DNA from: Clostridia bacterium
GTDB taxonomy: Bacteria > Bacillota > Clostridia > Oscillospirales > CAG-272
Direction of reading: 5' to 3'
Length of the DNA: 64,000 nucleotides
Assembly (NCBI GenBank): GCA_017415805.1
Contig: JAFQEC010000018.1
Coordinates: forward strand, 46,751 to 110,750
In this document: positions 15,253 to 23,613 of the stretch, one piece after another
Position numbering within the stretch: the stretch's first letter is position 1
Layout of the letters: every line of letters begins with the position of its first letter
The notes under the pieces: model-generated
Told to the model about the DNA's origin: nothing
Database searches by the model: none
Seen by the model: the letters and a program-made list of their open reading frames with translations, nothing else
Position numbers and translations under genes: made by a program

Positions 15253-16329
15253 TTACTTGCTGGTCTGTGCCACCATCCGATAGATCGTTTCAACCTCCTT
15301 GCGGCGCTTTTGTGCCAGCTTCTCCATTGCCGCGATCTGCTCGGCACTGAACGCATCGAGGTCGCCGGGCATCAATTTATTCTTGTAGTAGCGGTCTGCG
15401 ATCAGGGCATAGTTGATATCGACCGCCTCGATCCTCCCGTCGATCTCGCAAATCACAAGATTGCTCTTGCCCTGTAGCAGCATCTCCACCGCGTGTACAC
15501 CCATGACCGATGCGGTATAGCGGTCACGCAAGCTGGGCTTGCCGCCGCGCACCACGTGTGCGAAGCGTGCAAATCTGGTCTCCACCCCTGTCTCGGTCTC
15601 GATCTTCTTGGCCAGCACCTCGCCGTATTTCTTACCGTCCTCGGTGCGTACCCCCTCGCTCACGATCACAAGAAAGCCACGCTTGCCGTTCTCGGCAAGG
15701 GTACGGATGCGCGTAATGGTCTCTGCCTCGTCGAAGGGGATCTCGGGAATAACCGCCGCAACCGCACCCGACGCCAGCGCCGTGCCCAGTGCAATGGCAC
15801 CGCAATCGCGACCCATGACCTCGACCACGTTACAGCGCGCGTGCGACTCGCAGGTGTCGCGCAGACAGTCGATCATCTGGATAGCCGTGTTCATCGCGGA
15901 GTCAAAGCCAATGGTATAGTCGGTTGCGGTAATGTCGTTGTCGATGGTACCGGGCAGACCGATGGTGGGAATGCCGCGATTGGTCAGATCGGTGGCGCCG
16001 CGGAAGGTACCGTCACCGCCCACGGCCACGATCGCGTCGATCTCATGGCGGCGGCAGGTGTCGATGGCCTTTTGCATGCCCTGCTCGGTCTTGAACTCTG
16101 TGCAGCGGTTGGAATACAGCATCGTACCGCCGCGCGAGATGATATTGGATACGGTTCGGGGCGTGATCGGAATGATGTGATCCTTGATCAGGCCCGAATA
16201 GCCACCGATAATGCCCACGACCTCAACGCCCTCGTCCAGTGCCTTACGTGCAACGGTACGGATCGCGGCGTTCATGCCGGGCGCATCACCGCCCGAGGTC
16301 AATATACCGATCTTGCGAAATTTTTTCAT
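15253..16329 (-). CDS. pfkA: ATP-dependent 6-phosphofructokinase
   Basis: 358-residue phosphofructokinase. Motifs: ILTSGGDAPGMNAAIR, AVGGDGTFRGA, GLPGTIDNDI, VVEVMGRDCGAIAL and HVVRGGKPSLRDR. Gly in GGDGT and in PGTIDND indicate the ATP-using rather than pyrophosphate-using type. It is longer than the 320-residue Bacillus enzyme by a C-terminal extension. ATG 16329 matches the family start; an in-frame extension to 16395 overlaps the promoter. First gene of pfkA-ldh. Confidence 0.93.
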   Translation of the reverse strand: MKKFRKIGILTSGGDAPGMNAAIRTVARKALDEGVEVVGIIGGYSGLIKDHIIPITPRTVSNIISRGGTMLYSNRCTEFKTEQGMQKAIDTCRRHEIDAIVAVGGDGTFRGATDLTNRGIPTIGLPGTIDNDITATDYTIGFDSAMNTAIQMIDCLRDTCESHARCNVVEVMGRDCGAIALGTALASGAVAAVIPEIPFDEAETITRIRTLAENGKRGFLVIVSEGVRTEDGKKYGEVLAKKIETETGVETRFARFAHVVRGGKPSLRDRYTASVMGVHAVEMLLQGKSNLVICEIDGRIEAVDINYALIADRYYKNKLMPGDLDAFSAEQIAAMEKLAQKRRKEVETIYRMVAQTSK

Positions 16330-16385
16330 GTTTTCCTTCTTTCCCCGTTCCTGGCTCGAACGGCTATCAAATGCAGCGTGATGAC

Positions 16386-16415
16386 ATTGTAACATGTCGG
16401 TTTTGTACTGCTCAA
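16386..16415 (-). promoter_or_regulatory. pfkA promoter
   Basis: Minus-strand TTGAGC (16410-16415) and TACAAT (16386-16391), spacer 18 bases. Confidence 0.6.
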
Positions 16416-16432
16416 ATCAATATATGTTTTTA

Positions 16433-17719
16433 TTAGCCTTCCCCGTTTTTTGCGATTTTAGTTTCCAGATAGTGCAGCACGTCCAGAATTGCGTTGGTCG
16501 CGGCCACCGTGCGGATGTACGCGCGGTCGCGCAAGGGGGAGAGCGAAAGGCGACGGCACACCGTTCCGCACGCGCCGTCCACGGCGATATAGACCGTGCC
16601 CACGGGGTCTTGCGCCGTGCCGCCGTCAGGGCCTGCGTAGCCCGTGGTCGCTACAGCGAGATCGGTGCAAAGGTGCGCGCGTGCACCGCGCGCCATCTGA
16701 ATGGCAACCTGCTCACTCACCACAGTATATTTCGCAACCGTATCGGGTGATACATCCAGCAAGGCGTATTTTTCGCGTGTCTGATAGGTCACAGCACCCC
16801 CTGCCACCACGGCCGAGGCGCCGGGAATATCGGTCAATCGCTTGGCGATCAGCCCACCCGTGCAGGATTCGGCACTGGCAACGCTCAGACCGCGATCGGC
16901 AAGTGCCGCGATCAGCGCGGCCTCGGGAGATGCCACGTCCACGCCGTAAATATGCGCACCGACGGGCGTTTTGCGGATCTGTGCCACCGCCTCGTCGCAA
17001 AGTGCCGCGGCACTTGCCCGATCAGCGGCGCGCGCCGTCACGCGCAGGCGCACCTCGCCCGCCACACAGTAGGGGGCAACGGTGGGATTGACCGATTCCA
17101 GTAGCGCGCGGGGCAGTGCCGCCTCCACGGCGGATTCCCCCATGCCCGCGATCTGCACGTTGCGGCTGAACAGGATCGCATCACAGCGCGGGTGCAAATA
17201 CGGCTCGACCTGCTCGCAAAAGATGGGCTCCAGCTCGCGGGGCGGCCCCGGGAGCATGACGACGGTCTTTCCGTCCTCGCGCTCAATAGCCAGCGCGGGC
17301 GCGGTGCCGTAATCATTCGGAAACACGGTGGCCCCCTCGGGCATCATGGCCTGCTTGCGGTTGTTTGGCGTCATAGTGCGCCCCGTGGCAGAGAAATACG
17401 CCTCGATGCGCGCCAGCGACGGCGTATGGAGAGAAAGCGAACGCCCCATCACACGTGCCACCGTCTCCTTGGTGAGGTCGTCACAGGTCGGGCCAAGGCC
17501 GCCGCTGGTGATCACGAGGTCCACGCGCGCAAGCGCCGCCTCCAGATCCTCGGCAAGACGCGTGGGGTTATCCCCCACCACGCTCTGTCGGTAAACACCG
17601 ATCCCAAGCGTAGCAAGCCGCCGCGCAAGATATGCCGCGTTGGTATTCACAATGTCGCCGATGAGCAGCTCCGTGCCCACGCACAGGATCTCGGCACTTT
17701 TGAACTTGGGCTTTTGCAT
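16433..17719 (-). CDS. cinA: CinA: nicotinamide mononucleotide deamidase / competence-damage protein
   Basis: 428-residue two-domain protein. The N-terminal molybdopterin-binding-like domain (1-165) has ILCVGTELLIGDIVNTNA, TSGGLGPTCDDLTKE and MLPGPPREL; the C-terminal PncC domain (about 255-425) has SVASAESCTGGLIAKRLTD and ATTGYAGPDGG. PncC recycles NMN to NaMN, a link to the nad genes earlier in the window. GGGAGGGC precedes ATG 17719, and a TATAAT at 17751-17756 (minus strand) is a plausible -10 box. Full length. Confidence 0.93.
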   Translation of the reverse strand: MQKPKFKSAEILCVGTELLIGDIVNTNAAYLARRLATLGIGVYRQSVVGDNPTRLAEDLEAALARVDLVITSGGLGPTCDDLTKETVARVMGRSLSLHTPSLARIEAYFSATGRTMTPNNRKQAMMPEGATVFPNDYGTAPALAIEREDGKTVVMLPGPPRELEPIFCEQVEPYLHPRCDAILFSRNVQIAGMGESAVEAALPRALLESVNPTVAPYCVAGEVRLRVTARAADRASAAALCDEAVAQIRKTPVGAHIYGVDVASPEAALIAALADRGLSVASAESCTGGLIAKRLTDIPGASAVVAGGAVTYQTREKYALLDVSPDTVAKYTVVSEQVAIQMARGARAHLCTDLAVATTGYAGPDGGTAQDPVGTVYIAVDGACGTVCRRLSLSPLRDRAYIRTVAATNAILDVLHYLETKIAKNGEG

Positions 17720-17797
17720 GGCAACGCCCTCCCCACAGTATTCTTTATTCATTATACCACATATTTGCGTTTTTGCACCCGTCTTTTCCATGAAAAC

Positions 17798-17826
17798 TTG
17801 AAAAAAGCAGAAATTTGTGCTATGAT
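17798..17826 (+). promoter_or_regulatory. Promoter of the PflA-like gene
   Basis: TTGAAA (17798-17803) and TATGAT (17821-17826) with a 17-base spacer. Confidence 0.65.
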
Positions 17827-17858
17827 AAAGCAGAATTGCGGTAAAAAGGGGGGATTTG

Positions 17859-18764
17859 ATGTCACGCTGTCTGCTTTGCCCGCGCAAATGCGGCGCAGAT
17901 CGCACCACGGGCGCGCGGGGCGCGTGCGGGATGCCCGCCGAGATCATGGTGGCACGTGCGGCACTCCATCCCTTTGAGGAGCCGCCCATCAGCGGCACAC
18001 GGGGCTCGGGCACTGTCTTTTTCACGGGCTGTGCGCTTGGCTGCATCTTCTGTCAAAACCGCGCGCTTCGCGCACAAGGCGGCACGCCGCCCAAGGGCAA
18101 GGCGCTCGATGAGCGCGGGCTGGCCGATCTGTTTTTGCGTCTGGCCGATGCGGGCGCGCACAACATCAATCTGGTAACGGCCTCACACTATACCGACCGC
18201 GTGGCACGCGCGCTTTCTCTGGCTCGCCCCACGCTGAAGATCCCCGTGGTCTGGAACAGCAGCGGCTATGAGCGCGTCGAGACCTTGCGCATGCTGGACG
18301 GCTTGGTGGATATTTATCTCCCCGATTTCAAATACTGCTCCCCCGAGGTGGCGCGTGCCTATGCCAACGCGCCCGATTACGCCGACACAACCGCCGCAGC
18401 CCTCGCCGAGATGCACCGACAGCTCGGTGCCGTATGCTTTGACAAGGACGGACTGCTCACACGCGGCGTGCTGGTACGGCATCTGGTGCTGCCCGGTACA
18501 CGGCAGGATTCGATCGCTGTTTTGCACCGCATCGCCGACACGCTCCCCGTGCGGGAGATCCGCCTGTCTCTCATGCGCCAGTACACGCCCGATTTCACCC
18601 CCGACGGCGCGCCCGCGCATCTGCACCGCCGCGTGACCTCATTTGAATACGACACGGTGCTGAAGGCCGCGATCGCGCTTGGCTTCGAGGGTTATTTTCA
18701 AGCGAAGGAATCCGCCAGCGCCGCCTTTACACCCGATTTTGACGACGGCGGACTTTTGCCGTAA
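17859..18764 (+). CDS. Radical SAM protein, pyruvate formate-lyase-activating-enzyme related
   Basis: 301-residue radical SAM enzyme. The cluster motif CALGCIFCQN (CX3CX2C) lies near residues 58-67, after an N-terminal Cys-rich segment CLLCPRKCGADR. Downstream blocks (VVWNSSGYERVETLRMLDG, DIYLPDFKYCSPEVA, GVLVRHLVLPG, LSLMRQYTPDF) match the family annotated as PflA-related proteins of unknown substrate. Start ATG 17859 with AAAAGGGGGG upstream; a TTG directly before is less likely. It appears to be followed in the same transcript by a 56-residue protein. Confidence 0.83.
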   Translation: MSRCLLCPRKCGADRTTGARGACGMPAEIMVARAALHPFEEPPISGTRGSGTVFFTGCALGCIFCQNRALRAQGGTPPKGKALDERGLADLFLRLADAGAHNINLVTASHYTDRVARALSLARPTLKIPVVWNSSGYERVETLRMLDGLVDIYLPDFKYCSPEVARAYANAPDYADTTAAALAEMHRQLGAVCFDKDGLLTRGVLVRHLVLPGTRQDSIAVLHRIADTLPVREIRLSLMRQYTPDFTPDGAPAHLHRRVTSFEYDTVLKAAIALGFEGYFQAKESASAAFTPDFDDGGLLP

Positions 18765-18819
18765 TGTGCATAGATCCCCCCGAACGGTGTAAAAACTAAA
18801 GAAAAAAGGGGGTGCTCCC

Positions 18820-18990
18820 ATGAGCGAAAAAGCCAAGAAAAGCCGCGACAAGTATCCGCCTCTCACCACGCCGCCCGATCCGCCCGTGCCCAACCGCGCA
18901 CACACCGAAATGGCGCTGGGAAATTTCAAGCCCGAGGACGGGCAGGCCGTCAAGGGCGGCAAGCATACCGAAGGGAACTTTGGGAAATAA
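18820..18990 (+). CDS. Small hydrophilic protein, 56 residues
   Basis: Begins MSEKAKKSRDKYPPLTTPPD and continues with a Pro-rich, charged, Gly/Lys-ending sequence. There is no membrane segment or Cys. AAAGGGGG lies eight bases before the ATG and a strong terminator follows the stop by six bases, so the gene looks real despite its size. I do not recognise a family. It probably shares the transcript of the preceding radical SAM gene. Confidence 0.65.
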   Translation: MSEKAKKSRDKYPPLTTPPDPPVPNRAHTEMALGNFKPEDGQAVKGGKHTEGNFGK

Positions 18991-18996
18991 AAATAC

Positions 18997-19031
18997 GGCG
19001 TTGCACCCGAAAGGATGCAACGCCATTTTTT
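18997..19031. terminator. Terminator between the small protein and the DUF1846 gene
   Basis: Stem GGCGTTGCA/TGCAACGCC with a T-run on the plus strand and A-run (T-run on the other strand) before it; serves convergent genes. Confidence 0.85.
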
Positions 19032-20514
19032 ATCCGTGGAACAATTTTTTCGTCTGATAACGTGGCTCGCAGGTGATCTCGATGCCCAGCTTCTTGAGGG
19101 TGTTCTCGTCGTTTTGCACCAGGATCACGGTGGAGTGTGCCTCGCAGTGATTGAGCTGCCCGAGACAATCCAGCGCGCGGCGCGCAATATCGTCGTGCAC
19201 GGCACAGATCGAAAGCGCGATCAGTACCTCGTCGGGATGCAGGCGCGGATTCTGATTGCCGAGCTGCCCCACCTTCAGTGCCGAGACGGGCTCCAGAATA
19301 TCGGGCGAGATCAGGTCAACCTCGGCAGGAATATCCGCCAGCGCCTTGAGCGCGTTGAGCAGCATCGCCGATGCGGCACCCAGCAGCTTTGAGGTCTTAC
19401 CCGTCACGATGCGCCCGTCACGCAGCTGCAACGCCACGGCAGGCCCACCCGTTTGCTCGGCGCGCTCCTTGGCCGCATTGATCAAGGGGAGCGTGGAGAG
19501 ATCCACGCTTGCGGTCTGCATGAGCAGTCGGATCTTTTCGATCTCGCCCCCATTGCTCTCGCCCTTGCGCTGACTGCACAGCGCGCGGTAATAACGGCGC
19601 ACCAGCTCGTCGCGTGCGCCCTCGCGCACGGCCGCGTCGTCAAAAATGCAATCCCCTGCCATATTTACCCCCATATCGGTGGGAGATTTGTAGGGGCAAG
19701 CGCCGTAGATATGCTCAAACATGGCCTTCACCACGGGGAAGATCTCCACGTCGCGGTTGTAGTTCACTGCAGTCTTTCCGTAGGCCTCGAGGTGATAGGG
19801 GTCGATCTTGTTCACGTCGTTGAGGTCGGCCGTCGCGGCCTCGTAGGCGAGGTTGACGGGGTGCAAAAGCGGCAGATTCCACACAGGGAAGGTCTCGAAC
19901 TTGGCGTAGCCCGAGCGAATGCCGCGCTTGTTGTCGTGATAGAGCTGCGAGAGGCAGGTCGCCATCTTGCCCGAGCCGGGGCCGGGGGCGGTGACCACCA
20001 CAAGCGAGCGCGAGGTCTCGATATACTCGTTTGCGCCAAGGCCCGCGTCGCTCACGATCTTCTTCACGTCGGTGGGATAGCCCTCGATGGGATAATGACG
20101 GTAGACCTTGAGGTCCAGCGCCTCGAGTCGCTCCTGAAAGGCGGCCGCTGCGGGCTGACCCGTATAGCGCGTGAGCACGACACTGCCCACAAAGAGCCCG
20201 AAGCCGCGGAAGGCATCGATCAAGCGCAGCACATCCTGATCGTAGGTGATACCAAGATCGCCGCGCACCTTATTCTTTTCAATGTCCGCGGCATTGATCA
20301 CGATCACGATCTCGGCCTCGGCCGCGAGCTGCACCAGCATACGGATCTTACTGTCGGGGGCAAAGCCCGGCAGCACGCGCGCGGCGTGATGGTCGTCAAA
20401 CAGCTTGCCGCCAAACTCCAGATAAAGCTTACCGCCAAACTGCTCGATGCGCTCATGAATATGCTGCGATTGCGTGCGGATATAGCGCTCGTTGTCGAAT
20501 CCGATCTTGAACAT
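19030..20514 (-). CDS. DUF1846 domain-containing protein
   Basis: 494-residue cytoplasmic protein of the conserved DUF1846 family, common in Clostridia and streptococci and structurally known but without an agreed function. Family blocks seen: MFKIGFDNERYI, LYLEFGGKLFDDHHAARVLPGF, APGPGSGKMATCLSQLYHD (a P-loop-like glycine segment), FETFPVWNLPLLHPVNLAYEAATADL and NMAGDCIFDD. GGAGGA precedes the ATG. Single-gene transcript. Full length for the family. Confidence 0.9.
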   Translation of the reverse strand: MFKIGFDNERYIRTQSQHIHERIEQFGGKLYLEFGGKLFDDHHAARVLPGFAPDSKIRMLVQLAAEAEIVIVINAADIEKNKVRGDLGITYDQDVLRLIDAFRGFGLFVGSVVLTRYTGQPAAAAFQERLEALDLKVYRHYPIEGYPTDVKKIVSDAGLGANEYIETSRSLVVVTAPGPGSGKMATCLSQLYHDNKRGIRSGYAKFETFPVWNLPLLHPVNLAYEAATADLNDVNKIDPYHLEAYGKTAVNYNRDVEIFPVVKAMFEHIYGACPYKSPTDMGVNMAGDCIFDDAAVREGARDELVRRYYRALCSQRKGESNGGEIEKIRLLMQTASVDLSTLPLINAAKERAEQTGGPAVALQLRDGRIVTGKTSKLLGAASAMLLNALKALADIPAEVDLISPDILEPVSALKVGQLGNQNPRLHPDEVLIALSICAVHDDIARRALDCLGQLNHCEAHSTVILVQNDENTLKKLGIEITCEPRYQTKKLFHG

Positions 20515-20565
20515 ACTTCCTCCCCGCGCGTGTGCGCGAAATTACAATACAACACTACAATAATA

Positions 20566-20594
20566 AGTATACCACACCGCGCGCGTGTGAGCAA
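20566..20594 (-). promoter_or_regulatory. Promoter of the DUF1846 gene
   Basis: Minus-strand TTGCTC (20589-20594) and TATACT (20566-20571), 17-base spacer. Confidence 0.55.
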
Positions 20595-20637
20595 GCCTTT
20601 TTTGCAAAATTCACATTTTTTCGCGCGCCGCCATCTG

Positions 20638-20666
20638 TTGACACTGTGCACGCAAACGGGTATAAT
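20638..20666 (+). promoter_or_regulatory. Promoter of the lysophospholipase-like gene
   Basis: TTGACA (20638-20643) and TATAAT (20661-20666), exactly 17 bases apart. Confidence 0.85.
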
Positions 20667-20711
20667 AATAAAGAGAACGTCTGTGTGCACACGCAGGAAG
20701 GGGGGGCGCCG

Positions 20712-21662
20712 ATGCGTCACTTTTTGCAAGAAATGGAATTTCATGCGCGCTGGCAGGCCGAGGTCCTGCCGTATCTGGCGGCACGGCGCGAGGATGGCTT
20801 TTTTGAGGGGCACGGCGGCGTGCAATTGCGTTACGTTTATTACCGCGCAGACGCCCCCTGCGGCACGGTGTTCCTTCTGCACGGCCTTGGCGAGAGCGTG
20901 GAGAAATACCGCGAGCTGTGCTATTATTTTCTTCTGGAGAACCGTTCGGTGGTGCTCTACGACCACCGCGGACACGGACTTTCCACGCGCGAGGCCGACG
21001 AGACCGTCACCCACGTGCGTGCCTTTTCGCAGTACGTCGACGATCTGGATGCCGCCGTACGTCGCTTTGCCGACACTCCCGCACCGCACGACCTGTTCTC
21101 GCACTCGATGGGTGGCGCCATCGCCGCGCTGTATCTGGAGCGCGGCGGCGACTTCTTCCGCCGTGCCATCCTGACCGCCCCCATGATCGCGCCCACACGC
21201 AAGGGCCTGCCCATGTGGGCAACCGTCGCCTATTGCCGCTTTGCCGAGCGCCGTGGCAGGGGGGCAGAGCGTGTGCGCTTTCTGCGTCCCTTTTCCAAAA
21301 AAGAGAGCTTCCGCTATTCGCACGCGCGCTCACGCGCGCGCTTTGAGACCTACTATCGCTTCAAGCAGGAGAACGACGGCCACTGGAACGGGCCGCCCAC
21401 GTACAGCTGGACAGCCGAGGCCTACCGTGTGCCCCGCGCCATTTTGAAAAAGGGTGCACCCGAGCGCGTGCGCGCCGAGGTGCGGCTGTACAGCGCCGAG
21501 CATGACCTGTTGGTGGCCGCCGCGCCACAGCGTAAATTCGCGGCGCGCGTGCCGCACGCCACCTTTGTCCCCGTCAAGAACGCCAAGCACGAGATCTATG
21601 CCGCCGACGAAGCGGTGCTCTTTCCGTATCTGAACGACTTGCTGGATTTTCTTTCCAAATAA
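20712..21662 (+). CDS. Alpha/beta hydrolase, lysophospholipase / monoacylglycerol lipase type
   Basis: 316-residue serine hydrolase of the PldB-like Hydrolase_4 family. Oxyanion region FLLHGLGESVEKYRELCYYF, DHRGHGLS, the nucleophile elbow SHSMGG (Ser of G/S-x-S-x-G), the acid in LYSAEHDLLV and the histidine in VKNAKHEIY complete the triad. The nucleophile motif has Ser instead of the first Gly. No signal peptide. It resembles the hydrolase at 53406-54341 in fold but not closely in sequence. Own promoter and terminator. Confidence 0.85.
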   Translation: MRHFLQEMEFHARWQAEVLPYLAARREDGFFEGHGGVQLRYVYYRADAPCGTVFLLHGLGESVEKYRELCYYFLLENRSVVLYDHRGHGLSTREADETVTHVRAFSQYVDDLDAAVRRFADTPAPHDLFSHSMGGAIAALYLERGGDFFRRAILTAPMIAPTRKGLPMWATVAYCRFAERRGRGAERVRFLRPFSKKESFRYSHARSRARFETYYRFKQENDGHWNGPPTYSWTAEAYRVPRAILKKGAPERVRAEVRLYSAEHDLLVAAAPQRKFAARVPHATFVPVKNAKHEIYAADEAVLFPYLNDLLDFLSK

Positions 21663-21665
21663 TGC

Positions 21666-21699
21666 AAAAAGCGGACTGCGTAAAGCAGTCCGCTTTTTT
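21666..21699. terminator. Bidirectional terminator after the hydrolase, shared with tcdA
   Basis: Stem AAAAAGCGGACTGC/GCAGTCCGCTTTTT with a five-base loop. Confidence 0.9.
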
Positions 21700-21700
21700 G

Positions 21701-22405
21701 TTATTCCTGCAACAAATACCGCACGACCTCCTCGGCCAGCATCAGCCCGGCGATCGCGGGGACATAGGAGATGCTACCCGGTGCGTGGCGGCCGTGCTCC
21801 TCGGGAAGCGTAACGCGCAACGCGGGTGCGGGAGAGTACAGCACGCGCACGTGGCGCAGCCCCTCACGGCGGCAGAGCGCGCGCATGGTGCGCGCCAAGG
21901 GGCAGCCCGTGGTCTTTTCCAGGTCTATTACGGTAAAGCCCTTGCTCGAGAGGCGATTGCCCGTGCCCATCGCGCAGATGATCGGCACATTCACCGCCTT
22001 GGCACGGCGGATCAGTTCCAGCTTGGCGCTGACGGTATCAATGGCATCCACCACGTAATCGTAGCGTGAAAAATCAAATTGATCAGCCGTTTCGGCCGAG
22101 AACGGTATGGAAAACAGGCGAATTTCCACCTCGGGGCTGATCTCCCGCGCGCGCGCAGCGGCCACCTCGGTCTTGTGCTTGCCCACCGTGCTCGACAGCG
22201 CCAAAATTTGCCGATTGCGGTTGCTCTCGCTCACGGTGTCGGGATCGCAGAGGTCCAGCGCGCCCACACCTGCGCGCACCAGTGCCTCCACCGTATAGCC
22301 GCCCACACCGCCAAGCCCGAACACCGCTACACGCGCACGCGCCAAGCGCGCAAGCCCTTCCTCGCCCACCAGCATTGCCGTGCGCGACTGCCGTTCCACT
22401 GCCAT
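21701..22405 (-). CDS. tcdA: tRNA threonylcarbamoyladenosine dehydratase (TcdA/CsdL)
   Basis: 234-residue ThiF/E1-like enzyme that cyclises t6A37 in tRNA to ct6A with ATP. Motifs: VAVFGLGGVGGYTVEALVRAG (nucleotide binding), DPDTVSESNRNRQ (Arg finger region), DYVVDAIDTVSAKLELI and ICAMGTGNRL. ATG 22405 has AAGGGGA upstream. The length and lack of a ubiquitin-like partner gene favour TcdA over ThiF or MoeB. It lies next to two tRNA genes on the same strand but has its own promoter. Confidence 0.92.
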   Translation of the reverse strand: MAVERQSRTAMLVGEEGLARLARARVAVFGLGGVGGYTVEALVRAGVGALDLCDPDTVSESNRNRQILALSSTVGKHKTEVAAARAREISPEVEIRLFSIPFSAETADQFDFSRYDYVVDAIDTVSAKLELIRRAKAVNVPIICAMGTGNRLSSKGFTVIDLEKTTGCPLARTMRALCRREGLRHVRVLYSPAPALRVTLPEEHGRHAPGSISYVPAIAGLMLAEEVVRYLLQE

Positions 22406-22458
22406 AACATCCCCTTCCCCGCGTGCACGCATCCGCACGCGGTGTTTTTTCTGTTCTT

Positions 22459-22487
22459 ATTATAGCAACGCGGCGGTGCGGTGTCAA
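22459..22487 (-). promoter_or_regulatory. tcdA promoter
   Basis: Minus-strand TTGACA (22482-22487) and TATAAT (22459-22464), exactly 17 bases apart. Confidence 0.85.
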
Positions 22488-22522
22488 GAGTCCAATACAA
22501 GAAGCCCCCTCGGATCCGACAC

Positions 22523-22560
22523 AACGCAAAGGGCACCCCAAACGGGGTGCCCTTTGCGTT
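22523..22560. terminator. Long perfect hairpin downstream of tRNA-Val
   Basis: 17-bp perfect stem (22523-22539 with 22544-22560) and loop AAAC. It follows the tRNA-Val gene on the minus strand by one base of spacer but lacks a T-run on either side, so it may act in 3' processing or transcript protection rather than intrinsic termination. Confidence 0.6.
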
Positions 22561-22561
22561 A

Positions 22562-22638
<77 letters not shown>

Positions 22639-22653
22639 ATATTCTTTTTTTGG

Positions 22654-22691
22654 GGGCAACCGCCACTCCGCGATGCTTCGGGCGGTTGCCC
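22654..22691. other. Stem-loop between the two tRNA genes
   Basis: Perfect 11-bp stem GGGCAACCGCC (22654-22664) with its complement (22681-22691) around a 16-base loop. It lies in the spacer of the tRNA-Pro/tRNA-Val transcript and may be a processing signal. Confidence 0.55.
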
Positions 22692-22698
22692 ATTGACA

Positions 22699-22774
22699 TG
22701 GTCGGAATGACAGGATTCGAACCTGCGACATCCTGGTCCCAAACCAGGCGCGCTACCAACTGCGCTACATCCCG
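22699..22774 (-). tRNA. tRNA-Pro (anticodon TGG)
   Basis: Minus-strand cloverleaf: acceptor CGGGATG pairs with CATTCCG, D-arm AGTTGGTAGC, anticodon stem CCTGG/CCAGG enclosing TTTGGGA (anticodon TGG), T-loop GGTTCGAATCC, encoded CCA. 76 bases; first gene of the tRNA pair. Confidence 0.94.
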
Positions 22775-22806
22775 ATCGGAAAACAGGATCGCCTGTCTAC
22801 CGCATT

Positions 22807-22835
22807 ATTATAACAGAAGAAAACGCACTTGTCAA
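22807..22835 (-). promoter_or_regulatory. tRNA operon promoter
   Basis: Minus-strand TTGACA (22830-22835) and TATAAT (22807-22812), exactly 17 bases apart, about 30 bases before tRNA-Pro. Confidence 0.85.
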
Positions 22836-22866
22836 GACTTTCCGCACAACTTTTCAAACAAAAAAA

Positions 22867-22896
22867 TTGACACGCGTGCGCGCGGTGTGTTATACT
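22867..22896 (+). promoter_or_regulatory. nth promoter
   Basis: TTGACA (22867-22872) and TATACT (22891-22896), 18-base spacer. Confidence 0.8.
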
Positions 22897-22927
22897 GATG
22901 GAGTAAATGCGCGAAAGGAGCAGAAGG

Positions 22928-23572
22928 ATGACGCAAAAGGAGAAAAAGGTGCGTGCCGCCGCGATCGTTGCGGCACTCAAAGAGATCTATCCCGAGGCCA
23001 TCTGCGCGCTGGAATCGGGCGGCGAGCCCTGGAAGCTGCTGGTGATGGGTCGGCTCTCGGCACAGTGTACCGATGCGCGCGTCAACACCGTCTGCCGCGA
23101 TCTGTTCGCGCGCTTCCCCACGGCGGCCGCGCTCGCCTATGCGCCGCAGGATGAGGTCGAGGCCATCGTCCGCCCTTGCGGGCTTTACCGCACCAAGGCA
23201 CAAAACATCATCGACGCCTGCCGTATGCTGACAGAAGATTTTGACGGTGAGATGCCGCAGGAAATGGACGCACTGCTCCGCTTCCCCGGGGTGGGACGCA
23301 AGATCGCCAATCTTCTGCGCGGCGATCTGTTCGGTCTGCCTGCAATCGTGGCCGACACACACTGCATCCGCCTAGGTGGCCGCTTTGGGCTCTACCCCGC
23401 AAAGCTGCGCGATCCCGTGAAGGTCGAGCAGATCCTCACAAAGCTGATCGCCCCTGAGGAGCAAAACGATTTTTGCCACCGACTGGTGCAGTTCGGGCGC
23501 GACGTTTGTACCGCGCGCGCACCGCGCTGTCACGAATGTCCGCTTGCCGCACTCTGCGCACACCAAGCATAA
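22928..23572 (+). CDS. nth: Endonuclease III
   Basis: 214-residue bifunctional DNA glycosylase/AP lyase for oxidised pyrimidines. The helix-hairpin-helix FPGVGRKIANLL carries the catalytic Lys, VADTHCIRL the catalytic Asp, and the C-terminus has the [4Fe-4S] pattern C-X6-C-X2-C-X5-C (CTARAPRCHECPLAALC). ATG 22928 follows AAAGGAGCAGAAGG; an ATG seven codons upstream would abut the promoter. Own promoter and terminator. Confidence 0.95.
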   Translation: MTQKEKKVRAAAIVAALKEIYPEAICALESGGEPWKLLVMGRLSAQCTDARVNTVCRDLFARFPTAAALAYAPQDEVEAIVRPCGLYRTKAQNIIDACRMLTEDFDGEMPQEMDALLRFPGVGRKIANLLRGDLFGLPAIVADTHCIRLGGRFGLYPAKLRDPVKVEQILTKLIAPEEQNDFCHRLVQFGRDVCTARAPRCHECPLAALCAHQA

Positions 23573-23574
23573 AT

Positions 23575-23613
23575 ACAGCCCCGATGCCGCGGCATCGGGG
23601 CTGTGTGTTTTTT
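23575..23613 (+). terminator. Terminator of nth, facing the secreted-protein gene
   Basis: 14-bp perfect stem ACAGCCCCGATGCC with its complement, followed by GTGTTTTTT. Confidence 0.88.

Noticed and set aside
19689..19706. GTAGGGGC...GCC sequence as a third REP-like hairpin
   Set aside because: It encodes the conserved GACPYKSPTD block of DUF1846 and the stem is only about four pairs; no convincing hairpin.
19453..21174. 573-codon plus-strand frame across the DUF1846 gene and the hydrolase start
   Set aside because: It overlaps a verified gene on the other strand and continues out of frame into the hydrolase; composition is that of a shadow.
22650..22898. Short plus-strand frame overlapping the tRNA genes
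   Set aside because: It reads antisense through tRNA-Pro; typical spurious ORF over tRNA.
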